Of a stretch of DNA of 9,024 nt, positions 1 through 7,226 are shown one piece after another. The notes below the pieces were generated by a model, which saw only the letters and a program-made list of their open reading frames with translations, was not told the origin of the DNA and did not search any database. How positions within the stretch are numbered: the stretch's first letter is position 1; each line of letters starts with the position of its first letter. The stretch is taken from contig JANQUX010000102.1 in NCBI GenBank assembly GCA_030730545.1, forward strand, positions 1 to 9,024, given 5' to 3'. The position numbers and the translations under genes were made by a program. The stretch comes from Maribacter sp. GTDB taxonomy: Bacteria; Bacteroidota; Bacteroidia; Flavobacteriales; Flavobacteriaceae.

Positions 1-452
1 CTATTGGGTGGATTATGATAGTGATGAATTTTATCATTATTGGCATTTTTTATACTGATCTGCCAGATAGAATTCCTGCACATTTTAATTATAAAGGAGA
101 TGTTGATGGTTATGGAGACAAAGATTCAATTTGGACGCTTCCTATTCTAATGGGATTAACCTACACCCTTTTAGTTCTAATTATTAAAAAGGTAAAGCCA
201 TGGAATATGAATTACCCTGTTAAGGTAACGAAGCATAATGCTACAGGAGTTTATAAAATGTCCATACAAGCTTTGATATTGATGAACTTGTTAATATCGA
301 TTATAGCCACCCCAACAATTGTGGAAACTATTTTACAATCTCATAAAATCGACTTAGGTTTTAAAATATCAAGTCTATCCATAATTATTGTAGCTGTTAT
401 AACCCTACTACCCCTCTATTACATTTTTAAAATGTTCAAAATACCCAAATAA
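1..452 (+). CDS. DUF1648 domain membrane protein (5' end outside window)
   Basis: This is a small integral membrane protein of unknown biochemical role. The reading frame is open to the left edge (first whole codon at base 3), so the ATG at 15 is probably internal and the true start lies outside the window. Counting from that ATG, the DUF1648 signature LPDRIPAHFNYKGDVDGYG spans residues 16-34. It follows the tail of a first membrane helix that appears cut by the window edge. Three further hydrophobic stretches lie near residues 42-58, 83-106 and 117-140, giving about four helices. DUF1648 occurs in small membrane proteins, including the SdpI/YhfL-like immunity and signalling group, but the motif alone does not show such a role here. 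The stop codon overlaps the next gene's ATG (TAATG), which suggests translational coupling with the dehydrogenase. The family call is firm and the function is unknown. Confidence 0.85.
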   Translation, partial: IGWIMIVMNFIIIGIFYTDLPDRIPAHFNYKGDVDGYGDKDSIWTLPILMGLTYTLLVLIIKKVKPWNMNYPVKVTKHNATGVYKMSIQALILMNLLISIIATPTIVETILQSHKIDLGFKISSLSIIIVAVITLLPLYYIFKMFKIPK

Positions 453-1891
453 TGAAAATACTACTTACAGGTGCCAATGGTTACATAGGTATGCGTCTTT
501 TACCGCAACTTTTAGAAATGGGGCATGAGATAGTTTGTGCCGTACGTGACGAAACCAGACTTTCTGTAGATAAAGAAACCAGACAACAAATAGATGTCAT
601 TGAAATTGACTTTCTAGAAGAACCAAAAAAAAATGTAGTACCGAAAGATATTGATGCCGCCTACTTTCTAATTCACTCCATGAGTTCTTCAATACAAGAT
701 TTTGATGAAATGGAGGCGAAAACGGCAGAAAATTTTAATAAATATGTTGCCGACACTCAAATTCAACAAGTAATTTATTTGAGCGGAATTGTAAATGACA
801 ATAATCTTTCTAAACATTTACAATCTAGAAAAAATGTAGAAGATATTTTATATCAAGGTGACTTCAAATTAACGGTATTAAGAGCAGGTATCATTGTAGG
901 ATCCGGTAGTTCTTCTTTTGAAATTATTCGTGATTTGTGCGAAAAATTACCTGTGATGATAACTCCGAAATGGGTATTGACAAAAACGCAACCTATTGCC
1001 ATACGTGATGTTATTACATTTCTAACAGGTGTATTAGGGAATGAAAAAACGTATAACGATTCTTTCGACATTGCAGGCCCTAATGTAATGACCTATAAAG
1101 AAATGCTACATAGATATGCAGAAGTAAGGGGTTTCAAAAACTGGATATGGACCGTACCCGTAATGACCCCAAAACTGTCTTCGTATTGGTTATATTTTGT
1201 AACCTCAACATCATACAAACTAGCATTGAATCTGGTGGATAGTATGAAGATTGAAGTAGTCGCAAAAGACACTCGATTACAAGATATTCTTGGCATTACT
1301 CCACATACCTATAAAGAAGCTATTGATTTAGCTTTCAAAAAAATTGAGCAGAACTTAGTAATAAGTAGCTGGAAGGACAGTATGATCAGCGGGCGATTTG
1401 TCGATAATCTTGAAAAGCATATACAAGTCCCGAAATTTGGAGTACTGAAGGATTATAAACAAGTAAAAATTTCGAATCCCGAAGAAGTTTTAGAACGCAT
1501 TTGGAGCATTGGCGGTGAAACCGGATGGTATTACGGCAACTGGCTTTGGAAAATACGCGGATTTTTGGACAAGCTTTCTGGCGGAGTTGGTTTGAGGCGC
1601 GGAAGAACACATCCTAACAAAATATTTGCTGGTGATTCACTAGATTTTTGGCGAGTACTATTAGCCGATAAAAAGGCAAAACGACTACTGCTATTTGCCG
1701 AAATGAAACTACCAGGCGAAGCTTGGTTAGAGTTTAAAATTGATGAAGACAATGTGCTACATCAAACCGCAACCTTTAGACCGCGTGGTTTACGAGGTAG
1801 GTTATACTGGTACAGCATAGTACCGCTCCACTACTTCATCTTTGGCGGAATGATTAAAAACATCGCTGATCAGAAAAATGCTAATCAATAA
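452..1891 (+). CDS. atypical SDR-family NAD(P)-binding protein with C-terminal DUF2867
   Basis: This is a 479-residue, probably cytoplasmic, two-domain protein. The N-terminal half is a Rossmann fold of the extended or atypical short-chain dehydrogenase/reductase type. The dinucleotide-binding glycine motif TGANGYIG is at residues 6-13, a beta-strand ending in YLSG is at 109-112, and the segment 119-128 (LSKHLQSRKN) occupies the region where classical members carry YxxxK. That Tyr/Lys pair is not evident, so catalysis may differ or the domain may mainly bind NAD(P)H. The C-terminal part, about 325-470, matches DUF2867, with GGETGWYYGNWLW near 354-366, GGVGLRRGR at 377-385 and MKLPGEAWLEF near 418-428. 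The length is normal for this fusion. The start is fixed by the glycine motif close to the N-terminus and by the one-base overlap with the DUF1648 gene. Substrate unknown; related proteins are often labelled NAD-dependent epimerase or NmrA-like. Confidence 0.9.
   Translation: MKILLTGANGYIGMRLLPQLLEMGHEIVCAVRDETRLSVDKETRQQIDVIEIDFLEEPKKNVVPKDIDAAYFLIHSMSSSIQDFDEMEAKTAENFNKYVADTQIQQVIYLSGIVNDNNLSKHLQSRKNVEDILYQGDFKLTVLRAGIIVGSGSSSFEIIRDLCEKLPVMITPKWVLTKTQPIAIRDVITFLTGVLGNEKTYNDSFDIAGPNVMTYKEMLHRYAEVRGFKNWIWTVPVMTPKLSSYWLYFVTSTSYKLALNLVDSMKIEVVAKDTRLQDILGITPHTYKEAIDLAFKKIEQNLVISSWKDSMISGRFVDNLEKHIQVPKFGVLKDYKQVKISNPEEVLERIWSIGGETGWYYGNWLWKIRGFLDKLSGGVGLRRGRTHPNKIFAGDSLDFWRVLLADKKAKRLLLFAEMKLPGEAWLEFKIDEDNVLHQTATFRPRGLRGRLYWYSIVPLHYFIFGGMIKNIADQKNANQ
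625..633 (+). repeat. run of nine A bases inside the SDR gene
   Basis: An A9 homopolymer lies within codons for Pro-Lys-Lys-Asn at about residues 58-61 of the SDR protein. The frame is intact across it as given. It is a possible slippage or sequencing-error site, with no sign of an actual frameshift here. Confidence 0.6.
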
Positions 1892-1906
1892 CCAGAACTT
1901 CTGTTA
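1889..1906. terminator. stop-to-stop inverted repeat between convergent genes (weak candidate)
   Basis: TAA(C)CAGA and TCTGTTA form a 7-base-pair stem with one bulged C and the loop ACT. The arms contain the stop codon of the + strand SDR gene and the reverse complement of the stop codon of the - strand molybdenum-enzyme gene. A second perfect hairpin, GCTTTC-TTT-GAAAGC, follows at 1908-1922 inside the end of the - strand gene. Neither has a long T tract, so a bidirectional terminator role is only a guess, based on position between converging genes. Confidence 0.25.
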
Positions 1907-4078
1907 TGCTTTCTTTGAAAGCTTTAAAGGCAACTCAGTTAAGCGTTCTCCTGTTAAGCGTCTAACGGCATTTGCGATTGCAGCTCCAATTGGTCCTAGA
2001 GGCGGCTCCCCTACTGCACCTGGTGTATCTTTACCTTGCAATAAAACTACATCAATTTCTTTTGGTGCATTCTTCATTAAAGCCATTTGGTATGGTCCGT
2101 ATATGGTCGGAGTTAATTCCCCATCTTCCACAAACATTTGCTCATAAAGCACGGCACTCATCCCCATAATTACACAACCTTCGCATTGTGCCCTAATCTG
2201 ATCAGGATTAACGGCTAAACCAGGATCCATGGCAACGGTTACTTTATGAACCACAATTTCATTATCAACAATTGAAACTTCTACTACCTGTGCGCAGGGC
2301 GTATTCGCATCTATAGAAGCTGCAAAACCCATAGCACGACCATCTTTTACTTCTTCGCTATAATTGGCTTTTTCAGCAGCAGCTTTAATTACATTTTTTA
2401 AACGAATGTCAATTGGTTCATCTGCTATTTGATGCAATCTAAAATCGACTGCATTCATATTTGCTTTTAGGGCCATTTCATCAATAAAACTTTCCATGGC
2501 GAACGTATTAGCCAACAACCCCAAACTACGCCACCAACTGGTAGCAAAAGGCAACTCAACATGCCAGCACTCCGCTTTAAAATTAGGTATAGCAGTGTAT
2601 TGAATGAATCCGCCACGAATGGCACCAACATCTGCACCCAAAAAGTTAGTAAGCGCATTAGGTATTAAGGCAGAATCGGTGGCAACATCGCCACTCACGA
2701 ACTGATGTTCTAGTCCGGCTAAATAACCCTCCTCATTTAATTTTCCTTTAATAACATGATGTGTTGGCGGTCGAAACATATCATGTTGAAATTCTTCTTT
2801 TCTACTAAAAAAGTACTTAACAGGTTTACCAACAACTTTAGACATAATAGCAGCCTGAACAGCATGTGGTGTATGCAATCTTCTACCAAAACCACCACCT
2901 AAATATGTAGGTATTACATTGACTTTTTCTACATCTAAATCTAAACGCTTTGCAACCTCTTTTCTAGTAAGACCTACAACCTGAGTCGATATTTTTATGG
3001 TAGCAGTATCACCATCTACAAAAGCAACAACACCATTTGGTTCTATTTGAGCATGCGCCCCTATAGGACTTCTAAATTCTAAAGTAACTACTTCATCTTG
3101 ATCACCAAAAGAATCTCCGTTCTTTTGTATCACCGAAGACTTTCCGTTGCCGACAGTCATCATTTTTACGATTGCATCGGTATTTAGGTTATCATAACTA
3201 TCCCAAGTAACATTGATAGCATCTTTAGCATTTTCAGCTTCAATCATAGAGTTTTCCACTACACCAACAAAATCATCTTCTACCACAATCTTAACTACAC
3301 CGGGCATACTCTCTGCTGCTTTAGTATCTGCACTGATAAATGTTGAGCCTATTTTAGAAGCTCTTACCACTGCACCATAAAGCATACCGGGCATTTCTGC
3401 ATCCATCCCAAAAATCGGATCGCCGTATACTTTTGCATCCAAATCAACTCTAGCAATTGGTTGACCTATATATTTATAATCTTTAGCATCTTTTAATACA
3501 GGAACATCTGGCACTTCCCAATTCTCAACTCCCTCTGCCGCCTGAGCATAAGTCAATGTTTTTCCGTTGCCAGATATAACGCCGTCTACGACAGAAAGCT
3601 GATCGATATCTACATTCATTTTAAGAGCAGCTTCTTTTAAAAGCATTACCCGAAGCATGGCAGAAAGTTCTCTAAGCGGTTTCCACAGTCCAGATATAGA
3701 AGTACTGCCACCAGTGGCAAAACTATCTACATTTCCAGTTGATGAAGCTGCATGTACTACCTGAATCTGATTCATAGATACCGACAGTTCTTCGGCAGCC
3801 ATTTGGGCAATACCAGTAAATGTACCCTGCCCCATTTCCATTTTGGGTGAATGCAACAAGATATTATTATCAGAGGTTACCTCGAACCAAATCATAGGTT
3901 GGTCAATATTATCTAGATAAGGCGCTTCAAGAGAATTAACCACACCTAAAATTTGACGTCGAATAGGACTTCTAAATAAGTAGGCACCAATAGCTACCAC
4001 ACCTATGGTTCCTAATCCGCCTTTGACCAAAAATTTTCTTCTAGACACTTTCTTTGAATCTTTTTCTTTATCAGCCAT
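1904..4078 (-). CDS. xanthine dehydrogenase-family molybdopterin-binding subunit (IorB-like), Tat-exported
   Basis: This is the large catalytic subunit, 724 residues, of a molybdenum hydroxylase related to isoquinoline 1-oxidoreductase beta subunit and to periplasmic aldehyde dehydrogenases. These enzymes hydroxylate aldehydes or N-heterocycles with water at a molybdenum cofactor. The N-terminus has a twin-arginine signal (SRRKFL at 12-17, then a hydrophobic stretch to about 35), pointing to folded export to the periplasm. Cofactor-loop signatures are visible: MGQGTFTG at 82-89, GGGFGRR at 394-400 and WWRSLG at 515-520. VGEPPLGP at 689-696 has Glu691 in the place of the family's catalytic base. 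Residues of the medium/FAD subunit are absent, as expected for this branch, which uses cytochrome acceptors. It begins three bases after the [2Fe-2S] subunit gene. The physiological substrate cannot be told from sequence, and the name IorB is by similarity only. Confidence 0.93.
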   Translation of the reverse strand: MADKEKDSKKVSRRKFLVKGGLGTIGVVAIGAYLFRSPIRRQILGVVNSLEAPYLDNIDQPMIWFEVTSDNNILLHSPKMEMGQGTFTGIAQMAAEELSVSMNQIQVVHAASSTGNVDSFATGGSTSISGLWKPLRELSAMLRVMLLKEAALKMNVDIDQLSVVDGVISGNGKTLTYAQAAEGVENWEVPDVPVLKDAKDYKYIGQPIARVDLDAKVYGDPIFGMDAEMPGMLYGAVVRASKIGSTFISADTKAAESMPGVVKIVVEDDFVGVVENSMIEAENAKDAINVTWDSYDNLNTDAIVKMMTVGNGKSSVIQKNGDSFGDQDEVVTLEFRSPIGAHAQIEPNGVVAFVDGDTATIKISTQVVGLTRKEVAKRLDLDVEKVNVIPTYLGGGFGRRLHTPHAVQAAIMSKVVGKPVKYFFSRKEEFQHDMFRPPTHHVIKGKLNEEGYLAGLEHQFVSGDVATDSALIPNALTNFLGADVGAIRGGFIQYTAIPNFKAECWHVELPFATSWWRSLGLLANTFAMESFIDEMALKANMNAVDFRLHQIADEPIDIRLKNVIKAAAEKANYSEEVKDGRAMGFAASIDANTPCAQVVEVSIVDNEIVVHKVTVAMDPGLAVNPDQIRAQCEGCVIMGMSAVLYEQMFVEDGELTPTIYGPYQMALMKNAPKEIDVVLLQGKDTPGAVGEPPLGPIGAAIANAVRRLTGERLTELPLKLSKKA

Positions 4079-4081
4079 CGA

Positions 4082-4573
4082 TTACACCTCTTTAGATTCA
4101 TTAATTACCTTCTCTGCTTGTAACTCCGCCGCCTTATGTATGGCTTTTCGCATTCTGTAATAGGTACCACAACGACATACATTTATAATATTCTTATCAA
4201 TATCTTCATCTGTTGGCTTAGGCACTTTGTTTAACAAGGCAGCCGTTGCCATCATAAAACCTGGTTGACAATAGCCACATTGCGGTACAATTTCCTCTAT
4301 CCATGCCTGTTGAACTGGGTGCGGATTTTCTCTATCTCCTAACCCTTCTATTGTAGTCACTTTTTTTCCTTCCGCAAATTTTACAGGATAAGAACAAGAA
4401 CGCACCGCTTCATCATCTACAAGTAAGGTACATGCTCCACAAGCCGCTTTTCCACATCCGAACTTAGTACCTTTTAAATCTAAAGTATCTCTAACGACCC
4501 AAAGTAAAGGGGTGTTTTCATCTGCTATATCTACGGTTTTTAAAATACCGTTTACAGTCAAGGAAATTTCCAT
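4082..4573 (-). CDS. (2Fe-2S)-binding subunit of the molybdenum hydroxylase (IorA-like)
   Basis: This is the small electron-transfer subunit, 163 residues, which passes electrons from the molybdenum centre through two [2Fe-2S] clusters. The N-terminal plant-ferredoxin-like domain has Cys40, Cys45, Cys48 and Cys60 (FGCGKAACGAC, then RSC). The C-terminal four-helix domain has Cys99 and Cys102 (QCGYCQPGF) plus Cys133 and Cys135 (CRCGTY). All eight ligands expected for the family are present, and the length is typical. There is no signal peptide, so it is probably exported already bound to the Tat-signal-bearing large subunit, as proposed for related enzymes. The gene lies nine bases after the cytochrome gene and three bases before the large-subunit gene, in a single transcription unit. 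The start at 4573 gives the standard N-terminus running straight into the first ferredoxin strand. Confidence 0.95.
   Translation of the reverse strand: MEISLTVNGILKTVDIADENTPLLWVVRDTLDLKGTKFGCGKAACGACTLLVDDEAVRSCSYPVKFAEGKKVTTIEGLGDRENPHPVQQAWIEEIVPQCGYCQPGFMMATAALLNKVPKPTDEDIDKNIINVCRCGTYYRMRKAIHKAAELQAEKVINESKEV
4085..4090 (-). promoter_or_regulatory. Shine-Dalgarno-like site for the molybdopterin subunit
   Basis: On the - strand GAGGTG sits about eight bases before the ATG at 4078, overlapping the last codons of the [2Fe-2S] subunit gene. It could pair with the usual 16S rRNA 3' end. Such sites are uncommon in Bacteroidota, and the other starts in this window have only A/T-rich leaders. 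It supports the chosen start and tight co-translation, although a chance match is possible. Confidence 0.4.
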
Positions 4574-4582
4574 AAGGTTTTA

Positions 4583-5194
4583 TTATTTAGAAGGTATTAT
4601 TGCTCCGTCAGCAAACCAGTTTTCAACAGCTTTCTTAAAGTCCTCTTTTGAAACTGGTGGTATAGTTCTTGGCTTACCATCAGCATCTACACCCGGCTCC
4701 CATGCCCAAAGCACTAAATCATCTTCGGTCATATGCTCAATAAGTTCTTGATGACTTCGATTGCCATTCGTACTTTTATCAAGTAAACGTTCTGCTATTT
4801 GTTCGCGAGTTAGTCCTTCCCAAGCCATTGAAGCTGGTGCCAATGCCCAATGAGGAGCACCAGGAACACCCGAATTCAAATTATTTTCAGATTGATGACA
4901 TGTATTACAGCTCGTTGCTTCAAAGCCATGATCATCTTCACCTCTGGCCATACCAAAATGATGGGGATGACTAGTATCGCCCTGTTTTGGTATGTGATCA
5001 CTTGGGTGACAATTCATACAACGTTGATGTGTAAGTACATCCATCATCTTATTATACGAATCATCAGAAGTTACTTCAACAGTATTTTCCACTTCAACTA
5101 TCTCATAATCAGATATTTTTGGAGCACCTGCAAATACGAGAAAAACTCCAATTACCATTAAGATTAAAAAAGTATAGACTGGCTTTTGCTTCAT
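4583..5194 (-). CDS. diheme c-type cytochrome linked to the molybdenum hydroxylase
   Basis: This 203-residue exported protein has two covalent heme-binding motifs, CMNCH at 59-63 and CNTCH at 96-100. The N-terminus (residues 1-24) is a Lys-containing start followed by a hydrophobic segment ending AGA, which is either a cleavable signal peptide or a membrane anchor. There is no lipobox cysteine. The His-rich segment SHPHHF at 75-80 lies between the hemes and could supply axial ligands. The remaining C-terminal third (about 120-203) has no recognised motif. As first gene of the unit ahead of the [2Fe-2S] and molybdopterin subunits, it is the likely electron acceptor carrying electrons to the respiratory chain. 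Similar Bacteroidota proteins are sometimes labelled isoquinoline 1-oxidoreductase subunit. That it is a heme protein is well supported; its role as the partner is inferred from gene order. Confidence 0.87.
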   Translation of the reverse strand: MKQKPVYTFLILMVIGVFLVFAGAPKISDYEIVEVENTVEVTSDDSYNKMMDVLTHQRCMNCHPSDHIPKQGDTSHPHHFGMARGEDDHGFEATSCNTCHQSENNLNSGVPGAPHWALAPASMAWEGLTREQIAERLLDKSTNGNRSHQELIEHMTEDDLVLWAWEPGVDADGKPRTIPPVSKEDFKKAVENWFADGAIIPSK

Positions 5195-5245
5195 ACTATT
5201 TATTAAAATGTGTAAAAATTAAAATACGATAGCTATGAAGGTAAT

Positions 5246-5276
5246 CAAAGTATACTATTTATTTAACCCATTCAAT
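5246..5276 (-). promoter_or_regulatory. probable promoter of the cytochrome/molybdenum hydroxylase unit
   Basis: On the - strand TATACTTTG (5254-5246) resembles the Bacteroidota -7 element TAnnTTTG with one extra base between TA and TTTG. An upstream TTG (5275-5273) lies 18 bases before it, close to the usual spacing to the -33 element. This would start transcription roughly 45 bases before the cytochrome ATG. It lies in the 112-base gap after ctlX. No clear terminator hairpin was seen in that gap, so some read-through from ctlX is possible. Confidence 0.45.
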
Positions 5277-5306
5277 TTTAAAATTAGAATATCTCCGAAC
5301 CCTTTT

Positions 5307-6236
5307 TTAGCTCTTTGGAAGAAAAACTTCTGCCATCATACAGCGAGCACTACCACCACCACAAGTTTCAATAGTTTGTAGCGAGCTATGTAAAATTGCA
5401 CAGTGATTTTCTATTTGGGCAATCTGCTCAGGCGATAAACTGTGGTATGCAGCAGAACTCATGACCATATATCTCTTATCATCAGATCCTAATACTTGCA
5501 ACATATTGCCTGCAAAGTGATGCATTTGTTGCTCAGTGATAGTTATAATTTCTTTGCCATCGTTCTTAAGATGGTCTAACACATTCTTACGCTCTTTCTT
5601 ATCATCGATCGTAGCCGGACAAATAACAACGAAATTTTCAGCCAAAGCCATCATGACATTGGTATGATAAATAGGCAATCTTTTACCATCAACCGACTGA
5701 TTTGCCGTAAATATCACCGGGAAGAAATCAAAATCTTCACAGAATTCAATAAACAACTCCTCATCTGCGCGCTCAGACAAAGCGCAATATGCTTTTTTAT
5801 TTACCCTATCTAATAAAATACTACCCGTACCTTCAAGATATAATCCTTCGTCTTCAGCAGAAGTATAATCTATAACATCATTGATCTTAAAACCACTTTG
5901 TTCTAATATCTCGAAAATGTCTTCTCTTCTTTCATTTCTTCTATTTTCGGCAAACATTGGATAAACACCAACCGTTCCGTTTGAGTGAAATGAAATCCAG
6001 TTATTAGGAAAAACACTATCTGGAGTGTCTGGTTCTTTAGTGTCTTGAACAACGATAACATCAACTCCCTTATTCTTTAATACGGTTACAAAGGCATCAA
6101 ACTCATCTTGAGCTTTTTGATTAATTTCTTGATTCTTCATATCAATATCTTCCATAAAGTAGTTATTGACAGCGGTCTGCTCGTTCATTCTAAACGACAC
6201 CGGGCGAATCATGAGTATAGTATTTGTTATTTGCAT
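5307..6236 (-). CDS. ctlX: citrulline hydrolase-type enzyme (CtlX family)
   Basis: This 309-residue, probably cytoplasmic protein belongs to the amidinotransferase / guanidino-group-modifying enzyme superfamily. CtlX-family members are annotated as citrulline-utilization hydrolases that split citrulline to ornithine, carbon dioxide and ammonia. The superfamily's catalytic layout is visible: an acidic/Asn region TPDSVFPNNW at 71-80, Glu135 in LEGTGS, His191 in YHTNVMM, and the nucleophilic Cys299 in GGGSARCMM near the C-terminus. No signal peptide is present and the length is complete. The N-terminus ITNTILMIRPVSF begins directly with the first beta-strand, which supports the ATG at 6236. It lies 40 bases downstream of a second superfamily member and is probably co-transcribed with it. 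The superfamily and catalytic residues are clear. The citrulline specificity comes from family naming and has not been shown for this protein; arginine deiminase-like activity is the main alternative. Confidence 0.87.
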   Translation of the reverse strand: MQITNTILMIRPVSFRMNEQTAVNNYFMEDIDMKNQEINQKAQDEFDAFVTVLKNKGVDVIVVQDTKEPDTPDSVFPNNWISFHSNGTVGVYPMFAENRRNERREDIFEILEQSGFKINDVIDYTSAEDEGLYLEGTGSILLDRVNKKAYCALSERADEELFIEFCEDFDFFPVIFTANQSVDGKRLPIYHTNVMMALAENFVVICPATIDDKKERKNVLDHLKNDGKEIITITEQQMHHFAGNMLQVLGSDDKRYMVMSSAAYHSLSPEQIAQIENHCAILHSSLQTIETCGGGSARCMMAEVFLPKS

Positions 6237-6276
6237 ATCGGGGTAATAATTAAATTTCTCTTTATATTTTTTTAAA

Positions 6277-7191
6277 TTATTCTCTTATGAGTGGTAAGGT
6301 ACTACAGCGTAATAAACCTTCTTGTTTTGATATTTCGGCATACGCAATTTCTTCTACCGTAAAACCCTGTTGACATAGCCAGTTGTTAAGACGTGTAAAA
6401 TTACGTTCAGACACTACGACATCTGGTGAAATAGAAAACACATTACTATACATATGGTACATTTCATTGGCATCTATTTCAAATACATTTTCTTTACCAA
6501 AAAAGTCTACCAACCATTGGTATTCGTCTTCTACCAAGAATCCGTTTTTGTGCAAAATAGCTTTCCCTTTACCTAAAGGTTGAAAACAACAATCTAAATG
6601 CAATGCATTCTCTTGTGCGACCGTATTAGACTTTCTTAATTCGAATGACTTAACCGTCTTATGTGGAAATTGTTTCGTTAAATATGTTACGGCAGCTTTA
6701 TTAGTTCGTGCAGTTATATAGGAAGAATAGTCGGGAGCGGTATAGGTACCAATAAAAATATAATCGTTCCAAGGCATTACATCTCCACCTTCAACATGAA
6801 CGTCATCTGGCGGTGTTAGAATATTTTCATCATCAATTTTATCCAAAACATGCAAAATCGCTTCGACCTCTTGTTCGCGATCAGGTAGTATGTTCGCTTT
6901 GATGAGCTTATTTTCAATAACAAATGCAATATCTCTAGTAAATATTTGATTACAGTCTTCGAGAACCTCTGGTCTAAAAACCTTAACATCATATTTCTCG
7001 AATACTTTTCTAAAACCCTCCATCTCAGCGACCATATCTTCTTCAACCGGATACGTACCCGCTTTAATATGTTCTAATGATTTTGGGTCATAAGCCTCTT
7101 CAACGGTAGGTGTTGGTCCAGAGCTTTTAGCGATTCCTAATACGACAGCTTTTAACCTTGAAACTTCATCGTTAATATTTAACTGAAACAT
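6277..7191 (-). CDS. DDAH / arginine deiminase-type amidinohydrolase family protein
   Basis: This 304-residue cytoplasmic enzyme has the five-bladed propeller fold shared by arginine deiminase, dimethylarginine dimethylaminohydrolase (DDAH) and amidinotransferases. Key motifs in order are FTRDIAF (84-90, Asp87), EGGD (134-137), HLD (198-200, catalytic His198) and RCSTLPL (295-301, nucleophile Cys296). It is much shorter than classical arginine deiminases of about 400 residues and closer to DDAH in size. Either activity would give citrulline, from arginine or from methylated arginine respectively. An amidinotransferase using a different acceptor cannot be ruled out. The gene follows the gltA terminator and precedes ctlX by 40 bases, so the products may act in sequence. 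No convincing promoter was seen in the roughly 35 A/T-rich bases just before its ATG. The family is secure and the substrate is uncertain. Confidence 0.85.
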   Translation of the reverse strand: MFQLNINDEVSRLKAVVLGIAKSSGPTPTVEEAYDPKSLEHIKAGTYPVEEDMVAEMEGFRKVFEKYDVKVFRPEVLEDCNQIFTRDIAFVIENKLIKANILPDREQEVEAILHVLDKIDDENILTPPDDVHVEGGDVMPWNDYIFIGTYTAPDYSSYITARTNKAAVTYLTKQFPHKTVKSFELRKSNTVAQENALHLDCCFQPLGKGKAILHKNGFLVEDEYQWLVDFFGKENVFEIDANEMYHMYSNVFSISPDVVVSERNFTRLNNWLCQQGFTVEEIAYAEISKQEGLLRCSTLPLIRE

Positions 7192-7226
7192 ATATTTATA
7201 TTTTAAAATGAATTAAAAAATGGCAC

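Noticed and set aside
1878..2169. Two overlapping + strand open frames at the convergent junction
   Set aside because: They run antisense through the conserved C-terminal region of the molybdopterin subunit, including the catalytic GEPPLGP stretch, and show no independent coding sign.
4850..5161. Open frame of 103 codons on the + strand opposite the cytochrome gene
   Set aside because: It lies wholly antisense to a gene with clear heme motifs, resembles no family, and has a low-complexity composition rich in Ile, Thr and Arg typical of a shadow frame.
5195..5306. Terminator for ctlX
   Set aside because: A short A-run follows the stop codon, but I could not find a G/C-containing hairpin with a T tract on the - strand.
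6245..6281. A/T-only inverted repeat (AATAATT / AATTATT) between the DDAH-like gene and ctlX
   Set aside because: The 7-bp stem has no G-C pair and a 23-base span between arms, so it would be very unstable. Such repeats are expected by chance in A/T-rich gaps.
7192..7226. Possible promoter directly before the DDAH-like gene
   Set aside because: A TTTG occurs in the terminator T tract, but no acceptable TAnnTTTG lies at the right distance. The stretch is almost pure A/T, so matches mean little.
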